NCBI RefSeq assembly: GCF_000423065.1
Contig: NZ_AUHG01000010.1
Coordinates: 186,001 to 250,000, forward strand
DNA: 64,000 nucleotides
Direction: 5' to 3'
DNA from: Christiangramia echinicola DSM 19838
GTDB taxonomy: Bacteria; Bacteroidota; Bacteroidia; Flavobacteriales; Flavobacteriaceae
The notes below the pieces were generated by a model. That model did not search any database, was not told the DNA's origin, and was given only the letters and a program-made list of their open reading frames with translations. Every line of letters starts with the position of its first letter. Position 1 is the stretch's first letter. This document shows, in pieces, positions 23,898 to 31,675 of this stretch. The position numbers were made by a program, and so were the translations under genes.

Positions 23898-24629
23898 ATG
23901 AAAAAAATTTTCTCCTACCCCTTATCGGTCATATTCTATTTTTTCTTTTTTCTTAGTATGCTGGTTTTCCATCCAATTCAGTGGATTTGCCTGAAGTTAA
24001 GCGGGTATCAGGCTCACAAAAAAAGTGTTGATATTTTTAACTGGTTTCTTTTACGTTCCCTTAATATACTCGGCACCACTTTCACTGTAAAAAATGAATA
24101 TGACATCCCGGTAAACAGAACCTGCATTTTTGTAGCCAATCACCAGGGGATGTACGATATCCCGCCAATCATATGGTATTTTAGAAAACATCATCCAAAA
24201 TTTGTTAGTAAAAAAGAATTAGGACATGGGATTCCCAGCATTTCCTATAACTTAAGACATGGTGGTTCTGTTTTGATAGACCGAAAGAATCGCAGGGAAT
24301 CGCTGCTGAAAATGAGTCAGTTTGGAGATTATCTAAAAGAGACTAAAAGGTCTGCCGTAATATTTCCGGAAGGTACCCGAAGCCGTACCGGAGCTCCAAA
24401 AGAATTCAGAAAGAATGGAATGATGATGTTATTTAAAAAGCTGCCTGATGCTTTAGTTGTTCCCATAACCATCAATAATTCCTGGAAACTTTTTAAACAC
24501 GGTAATTTCCCGATAGATCTGGGAGTAAATGTGAGATTAAAAACTCATAAACCTATAGAAATTGGGTCTATGGAGCCGGAAGCTCTTGCTGCACTAATCG
24601 AAAGAACCATTATTGCCGATATTAAGTAA
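23898..24629 (+). CDS. plsC: 1-acylglycerol-3-phosphate acyltransferase (PlsC type)
   Basis: A 243-residue membrane-associated acyltransferase that adds the second acyl chain in phosphatidic-acid synthesis. An N-terminal hydrophobic segment (~8-33) is followed by the catalytic box NHQGMYD (His-x4-Asp), the RKNRRESL region, and the substrate box FPEGTRSR. Length and motifs are those of PlsC. Several PlsC paralogues are usual in Bacteroidota, so it could instead act on ornithine or other lipids. It is followed after 11 bases by an HD-domain hydrolase, probably on the same transcript. Confidence 0.88.
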   Translation: MKKIFSYPLSVIFYFFFFLSMLVFHPIQWICLKLSGYQAHKKSVDIFNWFLLRSLNILGTTFTVKNEYDIPVNRTCIFVANHQGMYDIPPIIWYFRKHHPKFVSKKELGHGIPSISYNLRHGGSVLIDRKNRRESLLKMSQFGDYLKETKRSAVIFPEGTRSRTGAPKEFRKNGMMMLFKKLPDALVVPITINNSWKLFKHGNFPIDLGVNVRLKTHKPIEIGSMEPEALAALIERTIIADIK

Positions 24630-24640
24630 TACACGTATTT

Positions 24641-25294
24641 ATGCCCCATAATTCATTGATAGATAATACGATCAAATTCGTAAAAGAAACGCTTGAAGGA
24701 GCCGAAGGTGGTCATGACTGGTTTCATATTGAAAGAGTTTTAAATAACTCCAGGCTCATAGCCAAAGGGGAAGAAGCAGATCTTGAGATTGTAGAATTAG
24801 GTGCTTTATTACATGATATCGCCGATTCTAAATTTCATGATGGAGACGAAACAGTTGGACCTAAAGTTGCTTCGGAATTCCTGAAAACTCAAAATGTTTC
24901 GGAAGAGACCATTGATCATGTAGTGAAGATCATTCAGAATATATCTTTTAAAGGCGGAAATACAGATCAGAAGTTTACTTCACTTGAACTTGATATAGTG
25001 CAGGATGCAGATAGACTTGATGCTATTGGAGCCATAGGTATTGCCAGGTGTTTCAATTACGGCGGATTTAAAGGAAGAGCATTATACGATCCTGAGATCG
25101 AACCAAACCTCAATATGACCAAGGAAGAATATAAGGCCTCAAACGCGCCCACTATAAATCACTTCTACGAAAAATTATTACTTCTTAAGGACAGGATGAA
25201 TACGCAAACCGGAAGGCGAATTGCTGCAGACAGGCATGCATTTATGGTGCATTACCTGGACCAGTTTTATTCTGAATGGAATGGAAAAAAATAA
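24641..25294 (+). CDS. HD-domain phosphohydrolase
   Basis: A 217-residue soluble protein. The metal-binding HD motif is formed by HDWFHIERV, LLHDIADSKFHDGDE and a later QDADRLDAIGAIGIAR with its Asp. This matches the YedJ-like group of small HD hydrolases thought to act on phosphomonoesters or nucleotides; no substrate is known for this branch. It lies 11 bases after plsC and ends at a bidirectional terminator. Confidence 0.88.
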   Translation: MPHNSLIDNTIKFVKETLEGAEGGHDWFHIERVLNNSRLIAKGEEADLEIVELGALLHDIADSKFHDGDETVGPKVASEFLKTQNVSEETIDHVVKIIQNISFKGGNTDQKFTSLELDIVQDADRLDAIGAIGIARCFNYGGFKGRALYDPEIEPNLNMTKEEYKASNAPTINHFYEKLLLLKDRMNTQTGRRIAADRHAFMVHYLDQFYSEWNGKK

Positions 25295-25325
25295 AAGGCC
25301 AATGCAATAAGCATCAGCCTTTTTA
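25291..25325. terminator. Bidirectional terminator
   Basis: AAAAGGC (25293-25299) pairs with GCCTTTT (25317-25323), with an inner ATGC/GCAT pair. It has A- and T-rich flanks on both sides and separates the converging HD-domain and S9-peptidase genes. Confidence 0.8.
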
Positions 25326-25345
25326 ATATACCAGGATTTAAAAAA

Positions 25346-27292
25346 TTATCCTTTTATCAATTCAGGTTTTTCATTTTTAAGATGTTCAGCAAAGAATCCC
25401 ATCATCGCTTTATAGAGATCCAGTCGGTTCTCCTCTTTACCAAAGCCGTGGCCTTCGTCATATTTTACCATATATGGGACCTCAACTCCGCGGTTCCTTA
25501 AACTTTTAACCATCTGGTCTGCTTCATCAATATTCACACGAGGATCATTTGCTCCCTGGACTACAAATAATGGCTTTTTTATTTTATCAACATGTAAGGC
25601 AGGAGAGATCTCGTCCATGATCTTCTTTTCATCAGCAATACCGGGATTATACCATATTTTATAAAGAAATTCCCTATACTTTTCCCAGTAAGGAGGAATC
25701 GTTTCCATAAAGGTGTTCAAATTACTAACCCCTACATAATCTACCCCACAGGCATATTTCTCCGGAGTTTTGGTCATACCCCGAAGTACGGCATATCCTC
25801 CATGGCTTGCACCATAAATAGCGACCCTGTCCTTATCTACCCAGCCCTGGTCTATGACAAAATCGATTCCGTCTTCAACATCATCCATAGCCTTACGACC
25901 AATTTCACCAAACCCGGCTTTCAGGAACTCTTTCCCATAGCCTCCGGAAACTCTGAAGTTAACATGTAAAGTGGCGTATCCACGACTTGCGAATAATTGG
26001 GCTTCGGGATTAAAGCCCCAGTTATCACGAATTCCCTGAGGACCTCCGTGAGGATTAACAATAAGCGGTAATTTCTGACCACTTTTATAGCTATTAGGTA
26101 GCGTAATATAACCATGAATAGTTAACCCATCACGACTCTCAAAACTAATAGGCTTCATAGAAGCCATATGCTCAGCTTTTAATTGAGGAAGAATTTTATA
26201 TAATAACTTGACTTCATTTTTCTGGACATCGTATAAATAATACTCTCCAAAGATCTTATCACTGGTAACAAGAACCATATAATGAGTTTCCTCATCAGTT
26301 TTACCAACAGTGAAAAATTGTTTTTCTCCAAACTCCTTCTCTAAACGAGAATGTATTTTTTTATAAGTATCGCTTACCGGTACAATTACCGACTTTTCCC
26401 CGGTATACTTAAAATAGTCAATTTCATAATTCCGTTTTCTGGAAAGTGACATCCCCGATACATCGAAGGTTTCATTACTAAAAATAGTTTTTATCTTCTT
26501 GTTTTCCTTCAGATCATAAAGCTGAATTTCAGTTTTATCACCTTCCAGGTTAGATACGACATAGGCGTCATCAGGAATGCCAGAATTTGGATTGAACGAT
26601 GAAATACCAAAGGAATCACCAAATTCAGTAAGTTTTACTCTCCTGAAATCTCCATCAACCTTATATAAAAGTTCGGTCTTCACACCATCTACAACACGTG
26701 TAATTGCACGCAGATTTCCCTTGCGATCAAAGTTATAGGCTGCAACCGGGTCATCACCTTCTTTAACAGTATATAGCTTGGTTATTTCTCCTGTTTTTAT
26801 ATTAAGCCGGTACGGTTCCTCCTGCCTGGGGTTATCCTTATTCATTTGCACAATAACATGCTCCTCGTCTTCTTTTAAAGTGGCAATGATATTTACTCTT
26901 ACCCCATCAAAAGGAGTTAGATCACTATCGTTTTCACCGTTAACATCAACACCATACACATGAAAATTTTCATCACCTCCTTTATCTTGAAGATATAGAA
27001 TACGATCGTTACTTTTCCAGTAGAATCCACGTATCAAATCCTCCTCCTGCTTTTTGAGCAGACTCTCCTTCTGGGTGGCAGTTTCTTTTAAATATAGATC
27101 ACGCTCGCCAGATTGTCTTCGCTTTAAATATGCTATGAACTTACCATCTGGAGATAGCTGAAATGAATAAGCCTCCGGAGTTTTAAAATAATCTTCGACT
27201 GAATATATATAATCGCCTGTTTCTAATGCTGCCAGTTTATTTAACTCGGCTTCAGTAGATGGCAATGCGGTATTTCCTGGTTTCTTCTTCAC
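25346..27292 (-). CDS. S9-family serine peptidase (acylaminoacyl/prolyl oligopeptidase-like)
   Basis: A 648-residue protein. The N-terminal ~370 residues form a beta-propeller with repeated YxxDxxKxxxxLT-like blades (FQLSPDGKFIAYLKRR and LYLKETATQKE). The C-terminal alpha/beta hydrolase carries the triad: Ser in YGASHGGYA, Asp in GANDPRVNI and His in DEGHGFGKE. These enzymes remove short peptides or N-acyl amino acids. The start is GTG, with an in-frame stop four codons upstream; no signal peptide is visible, so a cytoplasmic location is likely, unlike many secreted relatives in this phylum. The gene stands alone; the region upstream is rich in inverted repeats. Confidence 0.9.
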   Translation of the reverse strand: MKKKPGNTALPSTEAELNKLAALETGDYIYSVEDYFKTPEAYSFQLSPDGKFIAYLKRRQSGERDLYLKETATQKESLLKKQEEDLIRGFYWKSNDRILYLQDKGGDENFHVYGVDVNGENDSDLTPFDGVRVNIIATLKEDEEHVIVQMNKDNPRQEEPYRLNIKTGEITKLYTVKEGDDPVAAYNFDRKGNLRAITRVVDGVKTELLYKVDGDFRRVKLTEFGDSFGISSFNPNSGIPDDAYVVSNLEGDKTEIQLYDLKENKKIKTIFSNETFDVSGMSLSRKRNYEIDYFKYTGEKSVIVPVSDTYKKIHSRLEKEFGEKQFFTVGKTDEETHYMVLVTSDKIFGEYYLYDVQKNEVKLLYKILPQLKAEHMASMKPISFESRDGLTIHGYITLPNSYKSGQKLPLIVNPHGGPQGIRDNWGFNPEAQLFASRGYATLHVNFRVSGGYGKEFLKAGFGEIGRKAMDDVEDGIDFVIDQGWVDKDRVAIYGASHGGYAVLRGMTKTPEKYACGVDYVGVSNLNTFMETIPPYWEKYREFLYKIWYNPGIADEKKIMDEISPALHVDKIKKPLFVVQGANDPRVNIDEADQMVKSLRNRGVEVPYMVKYDEGHGFGKEENRLDLYKAMMGFFAEHLKNEKPELIKG

Positions 27293-27350
27293 AGTTTTCT
27301 CTTAGGTTAATGGATATTCTTTTCCCATTTGATTATATGTTCCTTATCCT

Positions 27351-27396
27351 GCCATTTTCAAATGTACCAGTATAAGTCATTTGTAATTTGGCAGAA
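27351..27396. repeat. Long imperfect inverted repeat upstream of the S9 peptidase
   Basis: CTGCCATTTTCAAATG (27351-27366) is opposed by CATTTG...TTGGCAG (27380-27396), nearly complete complementarity around a 13-base loop. A minus-strand TACATTTG box (27361-27368) lies inside it and could be the peptidase -7 element. Confidence 0.55.
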
Positions 27397-27412
27397 TTTA
27401 TAGTTATAATGT

Positions 27413-27507
27413 TCTCTTGCAAAACTACCGAATCAAGTTCGGAAGGCCCGTAGTTCTAATAAAACATTAGGATTTTGAGTTACGGGATTTGGCAGTTAAG
27501 AGAACCA
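27413..27507. repeat. Nested inverted repeats between S9 peptidase and Fpg/Nei genes
   Basis: Outer arms GTTCTCTT (27413-27420) and AAGAGAAC (27500-27507) enclose AACTAC/GTAGTT and CCGAA/TTCGG arms. No reading frame is seen. It could fold as a multi-branched RNA or be a small degenerate mobile sequence. Confidence 0.45.
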
Positions 27508-27529
27508 TTAGTTGATATTACTGTAATAT

Positions 27530-28312
27530 CTATCTTATCTGCTGACACTCCGGACAAAAATAAGTGCTTCTGCCTCCAACCTTGATCATTTCTATTTTTC
27601 CATTTCCATTGGGACAGTCTTCACCAACTGTTCTGTGTTTACGTAAATAGGAGTCTGGAATGGCTACACCTTCGGTTTTACTTTTAGTAACGGTGTCCAA
27701 TATCTCAACCATGCTTTGGAACATGTTTAAAATATCATCCTTCCCAAGATCCTGAATTTTAGACTTAGGATGGATACCGGTTTGGAATAAAATTTCATCT
27801 ACATACAAATTTCCCAATCCGGCAATAAAAGACTGATCCATTAGTGCCGTTTTTACATTCCCTTTTTTAGATTCAAATAATTCCCGAAACTCCTTTTTAT
27901 CTATCTCTGTTGCATGAGGTCCCAGATTCTGCTGTTTCCTAAATGAATCAACACTTTCGGTTAAGAATAACTTCCCGAATTTTCTTGGACAGATAAATGA
28001 AAGCTTGCCACCATTATCAAAAGTTGCAGTTAACTGAGCATGCTTCTCTATCTCATCATGTTTGAAGTAATCTAATTTGCCGGTCATTCCAAAATGTACC
28101 ACCAGGAATCCATTTTTCTTCAATTTCAGAAGAAGGTATTTACCTATTTGGTGAGTGCCTACAAATTCATTTCCCAGTAGAGTTTCCTCAAATTCTTTTT
28201 TAGGAGACTGAAAAATCTTGTCTGCTCCAAGATCAAGGCGAATTATCTTCTGGTTTAAACTTGTAGAATCAACATACAATTTCTGGTAGGCAACTTCCGG
28301 TAACTCTGGCAT
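27530..28312 (-). CDS. Fpg/Nei-family DNA glycosylase
   Basis: A 260-residue base-excision repair enzyme that removes oxidised bases and nicks the strand. The catalytic N-terminus is MPELPEV (Pro after Met as nucleophile, Glu3), a conserved Lys is present in GKYLLLKLKK, the helix-two-turn-helix is in FIAGLGNLYVDEILF, and the C-terminal zinc finger region ends FCPECQ. The finger is odd: only one cysteine is visible in its first half (EDCPNGNGK), so one of four zinc ligands may be missing or replaced. It could belong to the Fpg (8-oxoG) or Nei branch. It stands alone, preceded by a palindromic repeat pair. Confidence 0.87.
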   Translation of the reverse strand: MPELPEVAYQKLYVDSTSLNQKIIRLDLGADKIFQSPKKEFEETLLGNEFVGTHQIGKYLLLKLKKNGFLVVHFGMTGKLDYFKHDEIEKHAQLTATFDNGGKLSFICPRKFGKLFLTESVDSFRKQQNLGPHATEIDKKEFRELFESKKGNVKTALMDQSFIAGLGNLYVDEILFQTGIHPKSKIQDLGKDDILNMFQSMVEILDTVTKSKTEGVAIPDSYLRKHRTVGEDCPNGNGKIEMIKVGGRSTYFCPECQQIR

Positions 28313-28357
28313 ATCTTTTTGTTTATGAGTTGTTTCTAGATCATCATCTATTACGTC

Positions 28358-28437
28358 ACCCTGAACTCGTTTCAGGGTCTAATAATAAATAACTTTTGGT
28401 TTTCCCTTGTACCTGAGATGCTGAAACTAGTTCAGCA
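28358..28437. repeat. Pair of inverted REP-like palindromes
   Basis: Copy 1: ACCCTGAA-CTCGT-TTCAGGGT (28358-28378). Copy 2: TGCTGAA-ACTAG-TTCAGCA (28419-28437), which on the minus strand reads CTGAACTAGTTTCAG, differing by one base from CTGAACTCGTTTCAG of copy 1. Two inverted copies of one palindrome in an intergenic gap form a BIME-like element. Similar CTGAA..TTCAG elements are common between genes in flavobacteria, from memory. Confidence 0.75.
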
Positions 28438-28509
28438 AGGCACAGGTATATGAGAATATTTAAAATGTTTTGAAATTATTAAAAATTTCAGGTAAATAGA
28501 ATAACAATA

Positions 28510-29583
28510 TTAAAAAAGCTTCATCTGCCCATCCTTAAAATCTTCATGTAGTTTGCAATTAAGCTTGGGTTTTTCTCTATCCTTTAAATACAGTTTTCTG
28601 GCGATCGCGAATTGCTGCTTCACCTGGTCTGCAAATTCTCCTTCTCCTTTCATTCTCGTACCAAACCGGCTATCGTTCAAACTCCCGCCATGAATATTTT
28701 CTATTTGATTCAGTACTTTATCTGCCCGGTCTGGCATTGTTTTTCTTATCCAGTCGCTAAAGATCTCCCCTATGGCTCCATTAAGACGTACAATCGTATA
28801 ACCAACGCCCAGGGCACCACGATCTGCAATTTCCTTTACAAGTGGTAAGATCTCGTGACTATTAATTGATGGAATTATAGGTGCCATCATTACCGTAACC
28901 GGAACATTGACAGAAGAAAGTTTTTCAACCGTCTCCAATCTCTTTTTTATAGAGGCCGTTCTTGGTTCCAGAATCCTTCGCGTTTCTTCCTGCAGGGAGG
29001 TAATAGAGATCGCAACACTCACCAGGTTATCCTGAGCAAGTTCCTTTAAAAGATCCAGATCCCTTTGAATAAGTGCATTTTTAGTGATCATCCCTACAGG
29101 ATGCCTGTATTTCAGAAAGGTTTTAAGCAGATTTCTGGTGATCTTCAGTTTTTTTTCAATTGGCTGATAACAATCTGTATTTCCGGAAAGCACTATTGGC
29201 TTTGCTTTCCAATTCTTACTTTTTAATTTTCTTTCCAGAAGCGCTACCGCATTCTTTTTAACGAGGATCTTCTTTTCGAAATCCAGACCTGCACTGTACC
29301 CCCAATATTCATGAGAATTTCGGGCATAACAATAAATACAACCATGCTCACAACCCTGGTAAGGATTAAGCGAAAAATCCATACCCACATCCGGACTGGT
29401 AACTTTATTTACAATCGTTTTGGGAAAAGTATCTATGATGCTGGTCCGGTTATTTTCTGGCTCCTCCCCTTCTGAAGCGCAAAAATTAAGAAAATCATCC
29501 CTGGTTTCATGACTGTGTTCATGAAACCTATTAGAAACATTCAGTTGCGCTCCTCTTCCCTTTATAAATTCATCTGAAGACAT
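28510..29583 (-). CDS. Radical SAM protein, PA0069 family
   Basis: A 357-residue protein. The [4Fe-4S] radical-SAM motif is in GCEHGCIYCYARNSHEYWG (Cys-x3-Cys-x2-Cys), followed by the SPL-like core with LSGNTDCYQPIEKKLKITR and the C-terminal KLNCKLHEDFKDGQMKLF. This is the PA0069 family, related to spore photoproduct lyase; the reaction is unknown. Its N-terminal QLNVSNRF and DTFPKTIVNKVTSPDVG are typical of the family. The gene stands alone with a 176-base gap before the divergent sensor kinase. Confidence 0.9.
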   Translation of the reverse strand: MSSDEFIKGRGAQLNVSNRFHEHSHETRDDFLNFCASEGEEPENNRTSIIDTFPKTIVNKVTSPDVGMDFSLNPYQGCEHGCIYCYARNSHEYWGYSAGLDFEKKILVKKNAVALLERKLKSKNWKAKPIVLSGNTDCYQPIEKKLKITRNLLKTFLKYRHPVGMITKNALIQRDLDLLKELAQDNLVSVAISITSLQEETRRILEPRTASIKKRLETVEKLSSVNVPVTVMMAPIIPSINSHEILPLVKEIADRGALGVGYTIVRLNGAIGEIFSDWIRKTMPDRADKVLNQIENIHGGSLNDSRFGTRMKGEGEFADQVKQQFAIARKLYLKDREKPKLNCKLHEDFKDGQMKLF

Positions 29584-29759
29584 AAAGCAAAAATATGGAT
29601 TTTATCCAATTTAAAGGAATTTTTCCAATTTTAATCATGTAAGACTTTTATTAACCCTGAGACCGAAAGAAGGAATTTTTTTACACCTAACAGTTTGTTT
29701 ATCAGACTATTTGTAACTATATTTCATAGGCAATTTTAGAGAATTGTTGCGATCCAATA

Positions 29760-30632
29760 ATGATGACTGAGACTATCAAATGTAGGGAGCGAGACGCTCA
29801 GTATAAATTTTGGAATGATAAGGTAAATTCTAATGGCAGAAAGGACAGAAAGTCAAAAAGAGTTTTTGCCAAAAGCTATTTACCTAGCACATTCCATTAT
29901 ACTTGTATTTTAATTAGTTCAGCTGTAATATCTGGAACTCTGATAAAGCTTTTCCACAGGAAAAAGCTCATCGAAGGCTTGAGCCACAAAGTCGAATCTT
30001 TAAGGATGGAATTAGCTTCAGCTGAATTGAAGATTTTAAGTGCTAAATTGAATCCTCACTTTATTTTCAACGCTTTAAACTCTATAAATCAATTCGTTTG
30101 TAAAAATGAAAAGCAACTTGCTTCTGATTTTATAAATCGATTTGCGCTAATCATGCGCAAAACTCTGATTAATTCGGAAAAAGGTAAGATACTTCTAGAG
30201 GATGATCTCGATCTGTTGAGGCTATACCTAGATTTAGAATCGGTCAGAATGGAAAATAAATTCAATTATATCATAGAGATAGAACCTTCGATTGAGGCAA
30301 ATAACACCTTAGTACCCCCAGGAATAATGCAACCGATAGTAGAAAACAGCATTTGGCATGGTTTGGTTCCAATGGCCAAAGATGGCCTGATAAAGATTTA
30401 CATTAAAAAAGAAAACGGAAAGCTAATTTATTGCATAGAAGATAACGGAGTGGGAAGATTTAAGCCCACGGAAAAAGAAACTAAATCTCGAGAAAGTCGA
30501 GGTATTAACATAACTAAAGAAAGGATAAAACTTTTAAATCAACTTGAAGAAATCAATGGTGAATTTAAAATATCTGACCTTGCGGAAGGGGTATCTGTTA
30601 CAGCAGAATTACCTTATGAAAAAGCATTCTAA
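29760..30632 (+). CDS. LytS-type sensor histidine kinase
   Basis: A 290-residue protein. One membrane helix (residues ~47-64) precedes a coiled coil (ESLRMELASAELKILS) and the His-kinase domain with phospho-acceptor NPHFIFNALN, then an ATPase with VENSIWHGL, DNGVGRF and RGINITKERIKLL. This is the short LytS/YehU-type kinase usual in Bacteroidota. The N-terminus is basic and has no recognisable sensor domain, so the signal is unknown. Two bases separate it from the response regulator, making a two-component pair. Confidence 0.9.
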   Translation: MMTETIKCRERDAQYKFWNDKVNSNGRKDRKSKRVFAKSYLPSTFHYTCILISSAVISGTLIKLFHRKKLIEGLSHKVESLRMELASAELKILSAKLNPHFIFNALNSINQFVCKNEKQLASDFINRFALIMRKTLINSEKGKILLEDDLDLLRLYLDLESVRMENKFNYIIEIEPSIEANNTLVPPGIMQPIVENSIWHGLVPMAKDGLIKIYIKKENGKLIYCIEDNGVGRFKPTEKETKSRESRGINITKERIKLLNQLEEINGEFKISDLAEGVSVTAELPYEKAF

Positions 30633-30634
30633 AA

Positions 30635-31384
30635 ATGGATACTACTCTAATAGTTGATGACGAAAAACACTGCATATACAATATGCTCGACCTTATCTCA
30701 CAGTGCAGTTTCGAATTTGACTTTATTATAACTGCACAGTCGGTAGAGGAAGCTGTTTATAAAACCAAAGAATTTAAACCAGACCTTATTTTTCTTGACA
30801 TTCACCTTGGCAATCAAACGGGTTTCGATTTTTTATCGAAAATAAAGAAAAGGGACTTCGAACTAATATTTATTACCGCATACGACCAATACGCCATCAA
30901 AGCTTTTAAATTTAGTGCTTTGGATTACCTATTAAAGCCTATTAATCCAGAGGATTTTAAACGTGCGCTCAGGGAATATAAAAACAAAGAATCCCGAAAA
31001 TATTTAAAAAATAAGATGAATGTCTTACTGAATAATCTCAAAAATGATATCTCCAAAAGGAAAATTGCAATTTCCTCTCAGGAGGGCCTGGAGTTTTTAG
31101 ATCTTAACAAGATAGTTCGATTAGAGGCAGATGGAAATTACACTCATATTTTCATGAAAAAGGGAACAAAAATCACCGCTTCTAAAAACTTGAAATTTTT
31201 TGAGGAAATGTTATCAGACTCAAATTTCTTTAGAGTTCATCATTCACATATGATCAATTTGGCACTTGTAAAAAAATATTATAGAGGTAAGGGTGGCTAT
31301 CTCGTAATGGATGATGACACCTCAGTTAATGTCTCCATTCGAAAAAAAGAAGGATTATTGAAGTATCTCTCTGAGCAATATTGA
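30635..31384 (+). CDS. LytTR-family response regulator
   Basis: A 249-residue DNA-binding regulator. The receiver domain (1-120) has the acidic pair DDE near residue 8, phospho-acceptor Asp in LIFLDIHLG, Thr/Ser and Lys in FITAYDQ and YLLKPI. The LytTR domain (~145-249) carries FLDLNKIVRLEADGNYTHIF and FFRVHHSHMINL. It forms a pair with the upstream kinase. Perfect palindromes 60-180 bases downstream, before the gene at 31676, are possible target sites, although LytTR sites are usually direct repeats. Confidence 0.93.
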   Translation: MDTTLIVDDEKHCIYNMLDLISQCSFEFDFIITAQSVEEAVYKTKEFKPDLIFLDIHLGNQTGFDFLSKIKKRDFELIFITAYDQYAIKAFKFSALDYLLKPINPEDFKRALREYKNKESRKYLKNKMNVLLNNLKNDISKRKIAISSQEGLEFLDLNKIVRLEADGNYTHIFMKKGTKITASKNLKFFEEMLSDSNFFRVHHSHMINLALVKKYYRGKGGYLVMDDDTSVNVSIRKKEGLLKYLSEQY

Positions 31385-31443
31385 AAATATATACTCCTCC
31401 TGATGTAAAGAGGTTCAATAGTTATTTGTATGTGAACTTAGAT

Positions 31444-31453
31444 ATTAGCTAAT
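31444..31453. repeat. Ten-base palindrome ATTAGCTAAT
   Basis: ATTAGCTAAT lies 60 bases after the regulator stop. Its TTAGC/GCTAA halves recur in the larger palindromes at 31541-31567. Confidence 0.4.
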
Positions 31454-31540
31454 TGTCTGATTCTCATTTTTTATATTAAACTGAAATATTGAAGCTTCGA
31501 AATCCAAAATCTTCTCTAGGAAATCTACACTTAAATTATC

Positions 31541-31567
31541 TTAATTAGCAGCTGCTAATTAATTAGC
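31541..31567. promoter_or_regulatory. Two overlapping perfect palindromes upstream of 31676
   Basis: A 22-base perfect palindrome without spacer (half TTAATTAGCAG, 31541-31562) overlaps a second perfect 14-base palindrome GCTAATTAATTAGC (31554-31567). They lie 110-135 bases before the next start codon, in a 291-base gap with no coding sequence. They look like an operator for a dimeric regulator; the nearby LytTR protein or another factor could bind. Confidence 0.5.
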
Positions 31568-31675
31568 CACACTTATTAATTCTTACTTCAATTCAGATAA
31601 TAATAAACTAAATTCATTAACCTTTTTAACCGCTCAACTTCCTGCTTCCATTAATGAAAAATAAAATTTTTCAAA

